Origin: DASVRA01 sp036388855
GTDB lineage: Bacteria; Pseudomonadota; Alphaproteobacteria; Caulobacterales; Caulobacteraceae
Length of the DNA stretch: 64,000 nucleotides
Reading direction: 5' to 3'
NCBI GenBank assembly: GCA_036388855.1
Contig: DASVRA010000030.1
Span: 62,001 to 126,000 of the forward strand
The notes under the pieces were generated by a model. That model was not told where the DNA came from. It worked only from the letters and a program-made list of their open reading frames with translations, and did no database searches. This document shows positions 9,476-17,876 of the stretch, one piece after another (position 1 is the first letter of the stretch; every line of letters starts with the position of its first letter). A program made the position numbers and the translations under genes.

Positions 9476-9771
9476 TTCAGTCCCTCCCCATGCCGTCCGG
9501 TCGCCCGTCGGGTCAGCTTAACTGTCGCACCCGCCCGGTGCTGAAAACCAGCGCAAACGGCTGACGCATATTGCCGCATCCCAGCCACAATCCGGCTCGC
9601 CCGCGACTCCGTTATCTACGCACGGTATCGCCGTTCCCGCTACCCCGTTGCGGAAATTAGTGCAAATTTGTGGTGTTTTTGCAAGAGTTGATGCAAGGGT
9701 GGGCGGGGCGGACATCGTCGCGGGGCTTCCGAGCCTGGCGCCGGCAGTCTTCGCAGGCGGTGGAGCTGGCG
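9476..9771. promoter_or_regulatory. Divergent regulatory region between receptor and alpha-glucosidase
   Basis: About 300 bases with no convincing gene. The 9655-9700 part is AT-richer than its surroundings and holds repeated TGCAA elements: TGCAAATTTG at 9661, TTGCAAG at 9679 and ATGCAAG at 9691. Similar TGCAAA elements occur in front of zwf. They could be operators for the LacI-type regulator of this locus, but the elements are short and the link is inference. Confidence 0.4.
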
Positions 9772-11388
9772 TTGAGTCAAGCGGAGTTGATCCGGACTAC
9801 GGTAGAGGCGTCCCCCGAGCGGCCCTGGTGGCGCGGCGCGTCCATCTATCAGATCTACCCGTGGAGCTTCGCCGATTCGAACGGCGACGGGATCGGCGAC
9901 CTGCCGGGAATCACCGAGCGGCTGGAGTATGTGGCGTCGCTCGGCGTGGACGGCATTTGGCTGTCGCCGTTCTTCCCCTCGCCGATGCGGGACTTCGGCT
10001 ACGACATCGCCGACTATTGTGGGGTGGACGGGCGGTTCGGCACGCTCGCCAATTTCGACCGGCTGCTGGCGCGCGCGCACCAGCTCGGGCTGAAGGTCGT
10101 GATCGACCAGGTGTATTCGCACACATCCGACGAGCATTCCTGGTTCGAGGAGAGCCGCTCGTCACGGAGCAACGCGAAGGCGGACTGGTATACCTGGGCC
10201 GACCCCAAGCCCGACGGCTCCCCGACCAACAATTGGCAGTCGGTGTTCCACGGCCCCTGCTGGACCTGGGACGCACGGCGGCGGCAGTACTACTTGCACA
10301 ACTTCCTGCCGAGCCAACCGGACCTGAACCTGCATAACCCACAGGTGCAGGACGCGGTGCTGGGGGTGGCGCGTTTCTGGCTCGACAGGGGCGTCGACGG
10401 GTTCCGCCTCGACGCGATCAACTTCTCGATGCACGACCCGGAGCTGCGGGACAATCCGCCGGTGGTGCCGCCGCCGACCAACGCCGGCCGGCCGTTCGAT
10501 TATCAGCATCACATCCACAACCAGTCGCACCCGGACATCCCAAAGTTCCTGAGCCGACTGCGCCGGCTGATGGACAGCTACGGCGCGCGCTTCTCGGTCG
10601 CCGAGGTCGGGGGTGAGCAGGCCGATGCGGAGATGAAGCGGTTCACCCAAGGGCCGGACCGGCTGAACAGCGCCTACGGCTTCAACTTCCTCTACGCCCA
10701 GGCGCTGACGCCCGAGCTGATCCGCGCCACCATGCAGCTTTGGTCCGACCGCCCGGGCGAGGGTTGGCCGAGCTGGGCCTTCTCCAACCACGATGCGCCG
10801 CGCGCGGTTTCGCGGTGGGGAGGCGGGCGCGACCCGCAGGCGTTCGCGCGGCTGACCTTGCTGCTGCTCACCGCGCTCCGGGGCAACATCTTCCTCTACC
10901 AGGGCGAGGAATTGGGGCTGCCCCAGGCGGAGGTGCCATTCGAACAGCTGCGCGACCCGGAGGCGATCGCCAACTGGCCGAGCACGCTCGGCCGCGACGG
11001 CGCGCGCACGCCCATGCCCTGGCGGAGCGAGAGACCGCATGGCGGGTTCACCAGCGGCGAACCCTGGCTGCCCGTGCCGGAGGTTCACCAGGCGCTGGCG
11101 GTGGACCGGCAGGAGGCGGATCCCCACTCCACCTTGAATTTGACCCGCCGGCTGATCGCCTTACGCCGCGAGAACCCGGCGCTGAGCCAAGGGGCGATCC
11201 GCTTGGTCGAGGCGCCAGAGCCGCTGGTCGCCTTCGAGCGGAGCCATGACCGGCAGCGGCTGCTGTGCGTGTTCAACCTGGGCGACCAAGCCGTGGACTG
11301 GCCGCTGGCGCCGGGATGGCGGGTGATCGCCAGCGTCGGCTCGGGCCTGCAGCCGGCGTCGGGTTATATCGCGGAGCGCGTCGGATGA
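9772..11388 (+). CDS. GH13 alpha-glucosidase
   Basis: Hydrolyses alpha-1,4 (or alpha-1,6) glucosidic ends of malto-oligosaccharides; 538 residues from the TTG at 9772. That start is chosen over the upstream in-frame GTG codons at 9670 and 9760 because GGAG is six bases before it and the catalytic domain begins soon after. GH13 regions are clear: IYQIYPWSFADSNGDGIGD, GVDGFRLDAINF with the nucleophile Asp, SVAEVGGEQ with the acid/base Glu, and FSNHDAPRAVSRW with the third acid. No signal peptide is visible from this start, so it probably acts in the cytoplasm on imported oligosaccharides. It is divergent from the TonB receptor and convergent with the LacI gene. Confidence 0.92.
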   Translation: MSQAELIRTTVEASPERPWWRGASIYQIYPWSFADSNGDGIGDLPGITERLEYVASLGVDGIWLSPFFPSPMRDFGYDIADYCGVDGRFGTLANFDRLLARAHQLGLKVVIDQVYSHTSDEHSWFEESRSSRSNAKADWYTWADPKPDGSPTNNWQSVFHGPCWTWDARRRQYYLHNFLPSQPDLNLHNPQVQDAVLGVARFWLDRGVDGFRLDAINFSMHDPELRDNPPVVPPPTNAGRPFDYQHHIHNQSHPDIPKFLSRLRRLMDSYGARFSVAEVGGEQADAEMKRFTQGPDRLNSAYGFNFLYAQALTPELIRATMQLWSDRPGEGWPSWAFSNHDAPRAVSRWGGGRDPQAFARLTLLLLTALRGNIFLYQGEELGLPQAEVPFEQLRDPEAIANWPSTLGRDGARTPMPWRSERPHGGFTSGEPWLPVPEVHQALAVDRQEADPHSTLNLTRRLIALRRENPALSQGAIRLVEAPEPLVAFERSHDRQRLLCVFNLGDQAVDWPLAPGWRVIASVGSGLQPASGYIAERVG

Positions 11389-11396
11389 GCCGCGGC

Positions 11397-12407
11397 TCAG
11401 CCGCCGCAGGACTCGCGCACGATCAGGTCGGTGGCCAGCCGTTCGGAGCGGAGGTCTTCTCCGGCGCTGTCGAGCAGCTTGGAGACCAGCAGGCGCCCCG
11501 CGCGGGCAGCGTCCTGGGAGACGGTGGTCAACGCAGGGCGGGCGTAGCGGGCGAAGCTGATGTCATCGTAGCCGACAACCGACACGTCGCTGGGCACATT
11601 GCGTCCGGAGCGCTGCAGGGCGCGGATGGCGCCGAGCGCGATCACGTCGCTGGCCGCGACGACACCGTCGAAGGCGACGCCGCGGCCGATCAGGGCGTCG
11701 ACGGAGGCCTCGGAGGACTCGAGAGTGAAGTGGGACTCCACCACCAGCTGCTGGTCGGTCTCGAGGCCGGAGCGCTCCAGCGCCTCGAAATAACCGCGCA
11801 GGCGCTGCGTCACCTCCGGCGCCTCGGTGTCGCCGAGGAAGACGATGCGCCGGCGGCCCAGCCGCGCCAGGTGCAGGGCCGCGCGCCGGCCGCCGACGAG
11901 GTTATCGCTGCCGACCGAGCCGTAGGCCTGGTCCGGCAGCTGGGCGCCCCAGACGACGAAGCGGGCGTCGGTGCCGGCCAGTCGGTTGAAGGCATGATGC
12001 AGGGTGCTCTGGCCGAAGAAGATCACCCCGTCCGCGCGGCTGGTGTCCATGGCCGCCGAGAGGTCGTCGTAGCTGGTCGGCATGAAATGGCTGACCAGCA
12101 CGTCGCAGCCGCGCTCGCGCGCCGCGTCCCCCACGCCTGCCAGCAATTCCAGCAGGAAGGGGTCGCTGAGCTGGCCCTCGCGCGCCTGGGGCCTGGGCAC
12201 CACCAGCGCGATGGTGCTGTCGGCGCCCACCGGGCCGGCCGGCATATAGCGGCGGAACGGATAATCGTGCTCGCGCGCCAGCTTCCAGATCAGCTGCTTG
12301 GTGCGGTCGTTGATCGAGGCGCTGTCGTTCAGCGCCCGGCTGGCGGTGGAGACGGAGACGCCCGCCAGCGCTGCGATGTCGGCAAGACGGGTGCGGCTGC
12401 GGGGCAT
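11397..12407 (-). CDS. LacI-family transcriptional regulator
   Basis: A 336-residue repressor. The N-terminal helix-turn-helix reads LADIAALAGVSVSTASRALN (about residues 8-27), followed by the hinge and a periplasmic-binding-protein-like sugar domain ending in VVGYDDISFARYARPALTT. The ATG at 12407 fits the family start better than the TTG at 12413. It is flanked by glycoside hydrolases and divergent from GH97, with a perfect 17-base palindrome between the two start codons. It very likely represses itself and GH97, and perhaps the rest of the alpha-glucan locus. The inducer is presumably maltose or a related sugar. Confidence 0.93.
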   Translation of the reverse strand: MPRSRTRLADIAALAGVSVSTASRALNDSASINDRTKQLIWKLAREHDYPFRRYMPAGPVGADSTIALVVPRPQAREGQLSDPFLLELLAGVGDAARERGCDVLVSHFMPTSYDDLSAAMDTSRADGVIFFGQSTLHHAFNRLAGTDARFVVWGAQLPDQAYGSVGSDNLVGGRRAALHLARLGRRRIVFLGDTEAPEVTQRLRGYFEALERSGLETDQQLVVESHFTLESSEASVDALIGRGVAFDGVVAASDVIALGAIRALQRSGRNVPSDVSVVGYDDISFARYARPALTTVSQDAARAGRLLVSKLLDSAGEDLRSERLATDLIVRESCGG

Positions 12408-12411
12408 CCGC

Positions 12412-12428
12412 AACTTTGCAGCAAAGTT
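12412..12428. promoter_or_regulatory. Perfect palindrome, candidate LacI operator
   Basis: AACTTTGCAGCAAAGTT is a perfect inverted repeat with a single central base. It lies 4 bases upstream of the lacI-type ATG and about 30 bases upstream of the GH97 ATG. An odd, pseudo-symmetric operator of this size next to its own gene is typical of LacI-family autoregulation. Confidence 0.7.
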
Positions 12429-12457
12429 TTCTCACGCTGGCAAGGGGAGGAGGCCGC

Positions 12458-14485
12458 ATGATCCGCTGGCTCGTCGCGCTCTGGATCGCTTTCGTCGCAG
12501 CGCCGGCCCTGGCGGCCCCGGCTGCGACGGCGAGTTCGCCGGGCGGTGTGCTGTCGGTGGAGCTCGCTTTCGACGGCGACGGGCGCGCTACCTATGCGGT
12601 CACGCGCATGCGCCGGCTGGTGATCGCGCCCTCGCACCTGGGCTTCCTGCTGGCCGACGCGCGCAAGCTGGACCGGAACCTGGAGCTGACAGGTCAGGAG
12701 AGCCGCAGTTTCGACGAGACCTGGGAGCAGCCTTGGGGCGAGCGGAGGTTCGTGCGCAATAACTACAACGAGCTGCGAGCGCACCTCGCAGAACGTGGTG
12801 GACTGAAGCGCCGCTTCGATGTGGTGTTCCGCCTTTACGACGACGGCCTGGGCTTCCGCTACGAGTTCCCGGACCAGCCGCAGTTGCATGAGGTAGAGAT
12901 TACCGAGGAGTTGACCGAGTTCGCGCTCGCCGATCCCGCCACCGCCTGGTGGATCCCGGCCTTCGAGTGGAACCGGGAGGAATACCTCTACAACCGCACG
13001 CCGCTCGAAGAGGTAGGCACGGCGCAGACGCCGATGACGGTGCGCACCCGCGACGGTCTGCACATCGCGTTCCATGAGGCGGCGCTGACTGACTACGCAG
13101 GGATGAACCTGGCGCACGTCGGCGGCGGGCGGTTCCGCGCGGCGCTGACGCCGGGGCTGGACCCGGCGAAGGTGCGCCGCGCCGCGCCCTTCGCCACGCC
13201 CTGGCGCACCATGCAGATCGCCGACAGCGCGGCCGGGCTGGCGATGAGCAGCCTGATCCTGAACCTGAACGAGCCGAACAAGCTCGGCGACGTCAGCTGG
13301 TTCAAGCCGATGCGCTACGTGGGGGTCTGGTGGGAGATGCACCTGGACAAGAAGACGTGGGGCTCGGGACCGAAGCACGGGGCGACCACGGAGAACGTGC
13401 GCAAGCACATCGACTTTGCCGCCAGGCATGGGTTTGGCGGGGTGCTGGTGGAGGGCTGGAACGTCGGCTGGGACGGCGAGTGGTTCGGCAACGGCGCCGA
13501 CTTCAGCTTCACCCAACCTTATCCGGATTTCGACCTGGAGGGCCTCGCCGCCTACGCCAAGAGCAAGGGCGTGCAGCTGATCGGCCACCACGAGACCGGC
13601 GCCAACGCCGCCCACTACGAAAACCAGATGGAGGCGGGGTTCGCCCTCTACGAGCGGCTGGGGGTGCACGCGGTGAAGACCGGCTACGTCTCCGACGCCC
13701 AGCAGGCGCAGGTGAAGGGGCTCGACGGCAAGATCCATCTCGCCTGGCACGAAAGCCAGGCCATGGCCCAGCACCACATGCGGGTGATCGAGGCGGCCGC
13801 CAAACACCGGATCGCGATCAACGCGCACGAGCCGTTCAAGGACACGGGCCTGCGGCGCACCTGGCCCAACATCATCTCGCGGGAGGGGGCGCGAGGCACG
13901 GAATACGACGCCTGGGGCGATCCTTCGAACCCTCCCGAGCACGTGCCGAACCTGGTCTTCACGCGCCTGTTGGCCGGTCCGATGGACTTCACGCCCGGCA
14001 TTTTCGGGATGGAGACCCGCTCGCCCCAGGGGGTGCAGACCACCTGGGCCAAACAGCTGGCCGACTATGTGGTGATCTACAGCCCGATCCAGATGGCCGC
14101 CGACCTGCTGGAGAACTACGAGGCCAACCCGCGACCGTTCCAGTTCATCAAGGACGTGCCGGTGGACTGGTCCGAGACCGTGGTGCTGAACGGCGAGGTC
14201 GGCGACTACGTCACCATCGCCCGCAAGGACCGCCAGAGCGAGAACTGGTATCTCGGCGCGGTCACCGACGAGAACGGCCGGGTGCTGAGCGCGCCCTTGT
14301 CGTTCCTGACGCCCGGCAAGCGCTATCGCGCGCAGATCTACCGCGACGGCCCGAACGCCGACTACCGCACCAATCCGCAGGACATCGTCGTTGAAGAGCG
14401 CACGGTGACCAGCGCCGATGTGCTGACGCTGCGCCTGGCGCCCGGCGGCGGCCAGGCCATCCGGTTCGTGGAGCTGCGCCGATGA
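12458..14485 (+). CDS. GH97 alpha-glucosidase, SusB-like
   Basis: A 675-residue secreted enzyme. The signal peptide (MIRWLVALWIAFVAAPALAA) is followed by the GH97 N-terminal beta-sandwich, the (beta/alpha)8 barrel and a C-terminal sheet. The barrel carries VEGWNVGWDGEW, INAHEP and REGARGTEYDAW. Glu in INAHEP and in the REGARGTE segment are the residues of inverting, SusB-type members, so alpha-glucosidase is favoured over alpha-galactosidase. A good GGGGAGGAGG ribosome site precedes the ATG at 12458; the upstream TTG would start inside the operator. The next gene overlaps by four bases, so the esterase is co-translated. Confidence 0.9.
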   Translation: MIRWLVALWIAFVAAPALAAPAATASSPGGVLSVELAFDGDGRATYAVTRMRRLVIAPSHLGFLLADARKLDRNLELTGQESRSFDETWEQPWGERRFVRNNYNELRAHLAERGGLKRRFDVVFRLYDDGLGFRYEFPDQPQLHEVEITEELTEFALADPATAWWIPAFEWNREEYLYNRTPLEEVGTAQTPMTVRTRDGLHIAFHEAALTDYAGMNLAHVGGGRFRAALTPGLDPAKVRRAAPFATPWRTMQIADSAAGLAMSSLILNLNEPNKLGDVSWFKPMRYVGVWWEMHLDKKTWGSGPKHGATTENVRKHIDFAARHGFGGVLVEGWNVGWDGEWFGNGADFSFTQPYPDFDLEGLAAYAKSKGVQLIGHHETGANAAHYENQMEAGFALYERLGVHAVKTGYVSDAQQAQVKGLDGKIHLAWHESQAMAQHHMRVIEAAAKHRIAINAHEPFKDTGLRRTWPNIISREGARGTEYDAWGDPSNPPEHVPNLVFTRLLAGPMDFTPGIFGMETRSPQGVQTTWAKQLADYVVIYSPIQMAADLLENYEANPRPFQFIKDVPVDWSETVVLNGEVGDYVTIARKDRQSENWYLGAVTDENGRVLSAPLSFLTPGKRYRAQIYRDGPNADYRTNPQDIVVEERTVTSADVLTLRLAPGGGQAIRFVELRR

Positions 14486-15423
14486 TCACACGCCTGCTCG
14501 CGCTCGCCACCCTGCTGTTCGCCGCCGCTCCCGCCCTGGCGCAGCAGCAGGGCCGGCTGGTCCGTTGGGAGGCGGTGACGTCGCAGGGCCTGCTGCCGCG
14601 CACCGTCACCGTATGGCTGCCTCCGGGCTATGATGCCTCGCACGCGCGCTACCCGGTCATCTACATGCAGGACGGGCAGAACCTGTTCGAGGCGGCGACC
14701 TCCGGCCCCAAGGGCGAGTGGGGCATCGACGAAGCGGTCTCCGCCCTCTCGGCCAAGGGCGAAATCCGCCCGGCGATCGTGGTCGGCGTCTGGAGCACCG
14801 AGCAGCGCTCGCGCGACTACATGCCGGCCAAGGTCTTCGCGCGGCTGCCGTCGCCCTGGCGCGAGCAGATGCTCGCCTCGCACGGCGGCCGGCCGCAGTC
14901 GGACCGCTACCTCAGCTTCCTCGCCACCGAGCTGAAGCCGCGCGTCGACCGCGAGTTCCGCACCTTGCCCGGCCGCGAACACACCTTCATCGGCGGCTCC
15001 AGCATGGGGGCGCTGATCTCGCTCTACGCCATCGCCGAATACCCGAAGGTGTTCGGTGGCGCGGCGGCCGTGTCGATGCACTGGCCGCTGTTCGGCTCGT
15101 GGCCGGTGAAGCCGCGCCCCGAGGACGAGAAGGCGGCGGCGATCGCCACCTGGGCCGGCTGGCTACGCGAGGAACTGCCGCCGCCGGCCGGCCACAAGCT
15201 CTACATCGACCGGGGCACCGAGACGCTGGACTCGCTCTACGCGCCCTATGCCGCCGAGCTGGATCCGGTGATTGTCGCCAGCGGGTATAGGCCGGGCTGC
15301 AACTTCATCTCCCGCGAGTTCCCTGGCGCCGAGCATGACGAGCCGGCTTGGCGCAAGCGGCTGGACGTGCCGCTACGCTTCTTCCTGGGCCCCACCCCCG
15401 CCGCCTGCGCCCGGAGGGACTGA
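14482..15423 (+). CDS. Secreted esterase, Esterase D / PF00756 alpha-beta hydrolase
   Basis: A 313-residue protein with a signal peptide ending ALAQQQ. The putative esterase fold shows the YPVIYMQDGQNLFE region and the nucleophile elbow GGSSMGAL. A late His is in PGAEHDEPAW, completing a plausible Ser-Asp-His triad. It overlaps the end of GH97 (ATGA) and so belongs to the same transcript. Members of this family next to glycosidases may remove acyl groups from sugars, but no substrate can be read from sequence. It converges on the following GH13 gene with only five bases between stops. Confidence 0.82.
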   Translation: MITRLLALATLLFAAAPALAQQQGRLVRWEAVTSQGLLPRTVTVWLPPGYDASHARYPVIYMQDGQNLFEAATSGPKGEWGIDEAVSALSAKGEIRPAIVVGVWSTEQRSRDYMPAKVFARLPSPWREQMLASHGGRPQSDRYLSFLATELKPRVDREFRTLPGREHTFIGGSSMGALISLYAIAEYPKVFGGAAAVSMHWPLFGSWPVKPRPEDEKAAAIATWAGWLREELPPPAGHKLYIDRGTETLDSLYAPYAAELDPVIVASGYRPGCNFISREFPGAEHDEPAWRKRLDVPLRFFLGPTPAACARRD

Positions 15424-15428
15424 CCGGT

Positions 15429-17876
15429 CTAGCGGCTGATCAGAACCAGGCCCTCCAGCGCGGGCAGGGTCAGGCGAAGGCTCCGCCCCTCCGCGCGCAC
15501 CGCACGCCCGCCGAGCGGATCGACAAAAACGCGCCCTGAGAAGCTTGCCGGAAGCGCCACCTCCACGGTCCGAGGACTGTCTGCATTGTTCAGCGCGGTG
15601 ATGGCCACCACCGCCCCGTCCCGCCGGCCCAGGACGATCACGTTCTTGTCGGCATAGAGCGGGGGCAGGAGTTCGCCACGCCGCAGGACGGCATTGTCCC
15701 GCCGCATATGGGCGAGTGCGCGCACCTCGTGGTGCAGCGCCATGTCGGGGCGGCCGCCCTGATCGGTCCAGGGGTACGTGCCGCGGTTGTAGGGATCGTC
15801 GCCCCCGGTGACTCCCACCTCGTCTCCGTAATAGATCGCCGGTGCGCCGGGGAAGATCATCTGGAAGAACACGGCAAGCCGGAAGCGCCGCTTCGCATCG
15901 GCCGCCTTCGCCGCATCTCCTTCGCCTTCGTAGCCAAGCACATGCAGGCTGCGGGCTGTGTCGTGGGTCGACAGCAGGTTCATCAGAGCGAAGAACGCCG
16001 GCTCGGGATACACCTCGCGCAGGTATTCCAGATTGCGGTAGTTGGCCGCCGCGTCGCCGCCCGCGACGAAGTCCAGCACGGCGTTACGGAAAATGTAGTT
16101 CATCGTCGAGTCGAACTCGTCTCCCAGCAGGTACTTCGACGAGTCGAACCACGTCTCGGACACGGTGAGAGCGTCCGGGCGATGCGCCTTCACCGCGCGG
16201 CGCCACTCGCGCCAGAAGGCGTCTGGAACCCAGGGAACCACGTCCATGCGCCAGCCCGCCGCGCCGCGGTCGAGCCAGACCTTCGTCACCGAGTCGGGCG
16301 CCTCGAACGCGAAGCGCTTGAACGCCGGGGCCATCTCGTTCAGCTCCGGCAAGTCCATGGCGCCCGACCAGCCCTTGTAGCGCTCTTCGGGGGTGCGACC
16401 CGCGGGGTTCAGTTGGTACCAACTGGCGTACGGCGAGGCGGGCTTCACCTCCCCGCCTTCCAGCGCACCCAAGCCTGGGAACTTGGCGTATCGGTCGAAG
16501 TAAACGGAATCCCGTCCGGTGTGGTTGAGCGAAGCGTCGGGAAGGATGCGCACGCCGCGGCGCGCTCCCTCCCGCGCCAGCCGCTCGAAGTCCGCGTTCG
16601 TCCCGAACCGGTCGTCGATGTGGTGGTAGTCCGCCGCGTCGTACTTGTGGTTCGACGAGGCCTGGAACAGCGGGGTGCTGTAGATGACGTTGGCACCGAG
16701 GTCGGCGATGTAGTCCAGCTTCTCGATGACTCCGGCAATGTCGCCGCCGAAGAAGTCGTTGCCGCCCAGGTCGTCCGAGCCGTCGCCGGAGTTCGGCCGC
16801 CAGGGCTTCTCCAGCCAGGTCTTGTGCACCTCCAGGGACTTGTCGTGGAATGTGTTCGGCCCCGGCCGCGGATCGTTGGACGGATCGCCGTTCCTGAAAC
16901 GATCGGGGAAGATGTAGTAGTAGATCGCGTCCTTCGCCCAGGCGGGGACGGTGAAGTCCCGCGCATAAACCGTAAGGCGGAAGCGCCGGATTGCTTCGGG
17001 TGACGCGGGCGGGAGTTCCACGGCGCCGACACCGTTCGCGCCTCGCTCCCGTGTCCAATAGATCGGCGCGCGGTTGTTGCCGTAGATGTAGGTGCGGCCT
17101 GCGATCTCCACCTCGAAATGGTAGCCGTAGACGCCGATCCCGCTGAAACGGTAGCGCCCGCGCCAGCGCGCGCCCGCCGGGCCGGACGCGCGGGTGAGCG
17201 GTATACGGGCGACCTCCTTGTACTCGAGCACCTCCTGATTGCCCTCGAGCCGCCGGAGCGCCACGACGAGAGCGGCTCGCGTCACGCCCGTCGGGGCGTT
17301 CAGGGCGAAATCGACGTCGGCGCCTTCTCGCACGGCGCCGAACGGGCTCTTGTCGGCTGGGTCGCGGGAGTCGTGGCGAAGCGCCAGCGCGACCGGATCG
17401 GTTACCCGGGGTTCGGCCGCATCCCGGAAGCTGCGAGGGCCGATGGTGAGCACCGGCCGCCCCTCCGGGAAGCCGAGCCGGACCGTCTGCTCCCCGTCGA
17501 ACCGATACAGCAGGTTGTTCACCCCGCCTGGATCGGTGGCGCGCGCCGCATCCAGCCCGACCCCGCCCTGGCGCGCGCCGATGATCGTCCGCTCCGCCCA
17601 GTCCGCTCCCGCGATCTTGAAGTCCTGCCGCCCTTGCAGCTCCACGTTCAGGTAATAGGCGTCGCAACCCCACCGGAGCCGATACTCCTCCAGCGGCACC
17701 CAGCCGTTCATGCTCCCGCGCATGTACAGAGGCGTGTCCCCCATAGGCGCAGACTCACAGGCGGGGACCTTGGGAGCGGCCGGCTTCGGCTGCGCGTGGA
17801 GGCTTGGGGCCCAAGCCGCGAGCGACAGCCCGAGCGCGGCGGCGCCCAGACCTCTTAAAGATAATAGCGCTCGCAT
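15429..17876 (-). CDS. Secreted GH13 alpha-amylase / neopullulanase-like enzyme
   Basis: An 815-residue secreted enzyme starting at the ATG at 17876, which overlaps the stop of the upstream glucoamylase (ATGA). A signal peptide ends near SLHAQPK. An N-terminal carbohydrate-binding or E-set part (LYMRGSMNGW onwards) precedes a second beta-domain and the GH13 barrel. The barrel contains DAIYYYIFPDRFRNGD, GWRMDVVPW (nucleophile Asp), VSETWFDSSK (acid/base Glu) and STHDTARS. It should cut internal alpha-glucosidic bonds in dextrins, pullulan or cyclodextrins in the periplasm. Distinguishing amylase from neopullulanase needs a tree. Confidence 0.88.
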   Translation of the reverse strand: MRALLSLRGLGAAALGLSLAAWAPSLHAQPKPAAPKVPACESAPMGDTPLYMRGSMNGWVPLEEYRLRWGCDAYYLNVELQGRQDFKIAGADWAERTIIGARQGGVGLDAARATDPGGVNNLLYRFDGEQTVRLGFPEGRPVLTIGPRSFRDAAEPRVTDPVALALRHDSRDPADKSPFGAVREGADVDFALNAPTGVTRAALVVALRRLEGNQEVLEYKEVARIPLTRASGPAGARWRGRYRFSGIGVYGYHFEVEIAGRTYIYGNNRAPIYWTRERGANGVGAVELPPASPEAIRRFRLTVYARDFTVPAWAKDAIYYYIFPDRFRNGDPSNDPRPGPNTFHDKSLEVHKTWLEKPWRPNSGDGSDDLGGNDFFGGDIAGVIEKLDYIADLGANVIYSTPLFQASSNHKYDAADYHHIDDRFGTNADFERLAREGARRGVRILPDASLNHTGRDSVYFDRYAKFPGLGALEGGEVKPASPYASWYQLNPAGRTPEERYKGWSGAMDLPELNEMAPAFKRFAFEAPDSVTKVWLDRGAAGWRMDVVPWVPDAFWREWRRAVKAHRPDALTVSETWFDSSKYLLGDEFDSTMNYIFRNAVLDFVAGGDAAANYRNLEYLREVYPEPAFFALMNLLSTHDTARSLHVLGYEGEGDAAKAADAKRRFRLAVFFQMIFPGAPAIYYGDEVGVTGGDDPYNRGTYPWTDQGGRPDMALHHEVRALAHMRRDNAVLRRGELLPPLYADKNVIVLGRRDGAVVAITALNNADSPRTVEVALPASFSGRVFVDPLGGRAVRAEGRSLRLTLPALEGLVLISR

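Noticed and set aside
11387..11398. GAGCCGCGGCTC palindrome at the convergent end of alpha-glucosidase and lacI genes, considered as a terminator
   Set aside because: No T run on either side, and a 12-base GC palindrome is not rare at this composition.
15708..17003. Plus-strand open frame opposite the secreted GH13
   Set aside because: Composition of a shadow frame; the minus strand carries all GH13 catalytic motifs.
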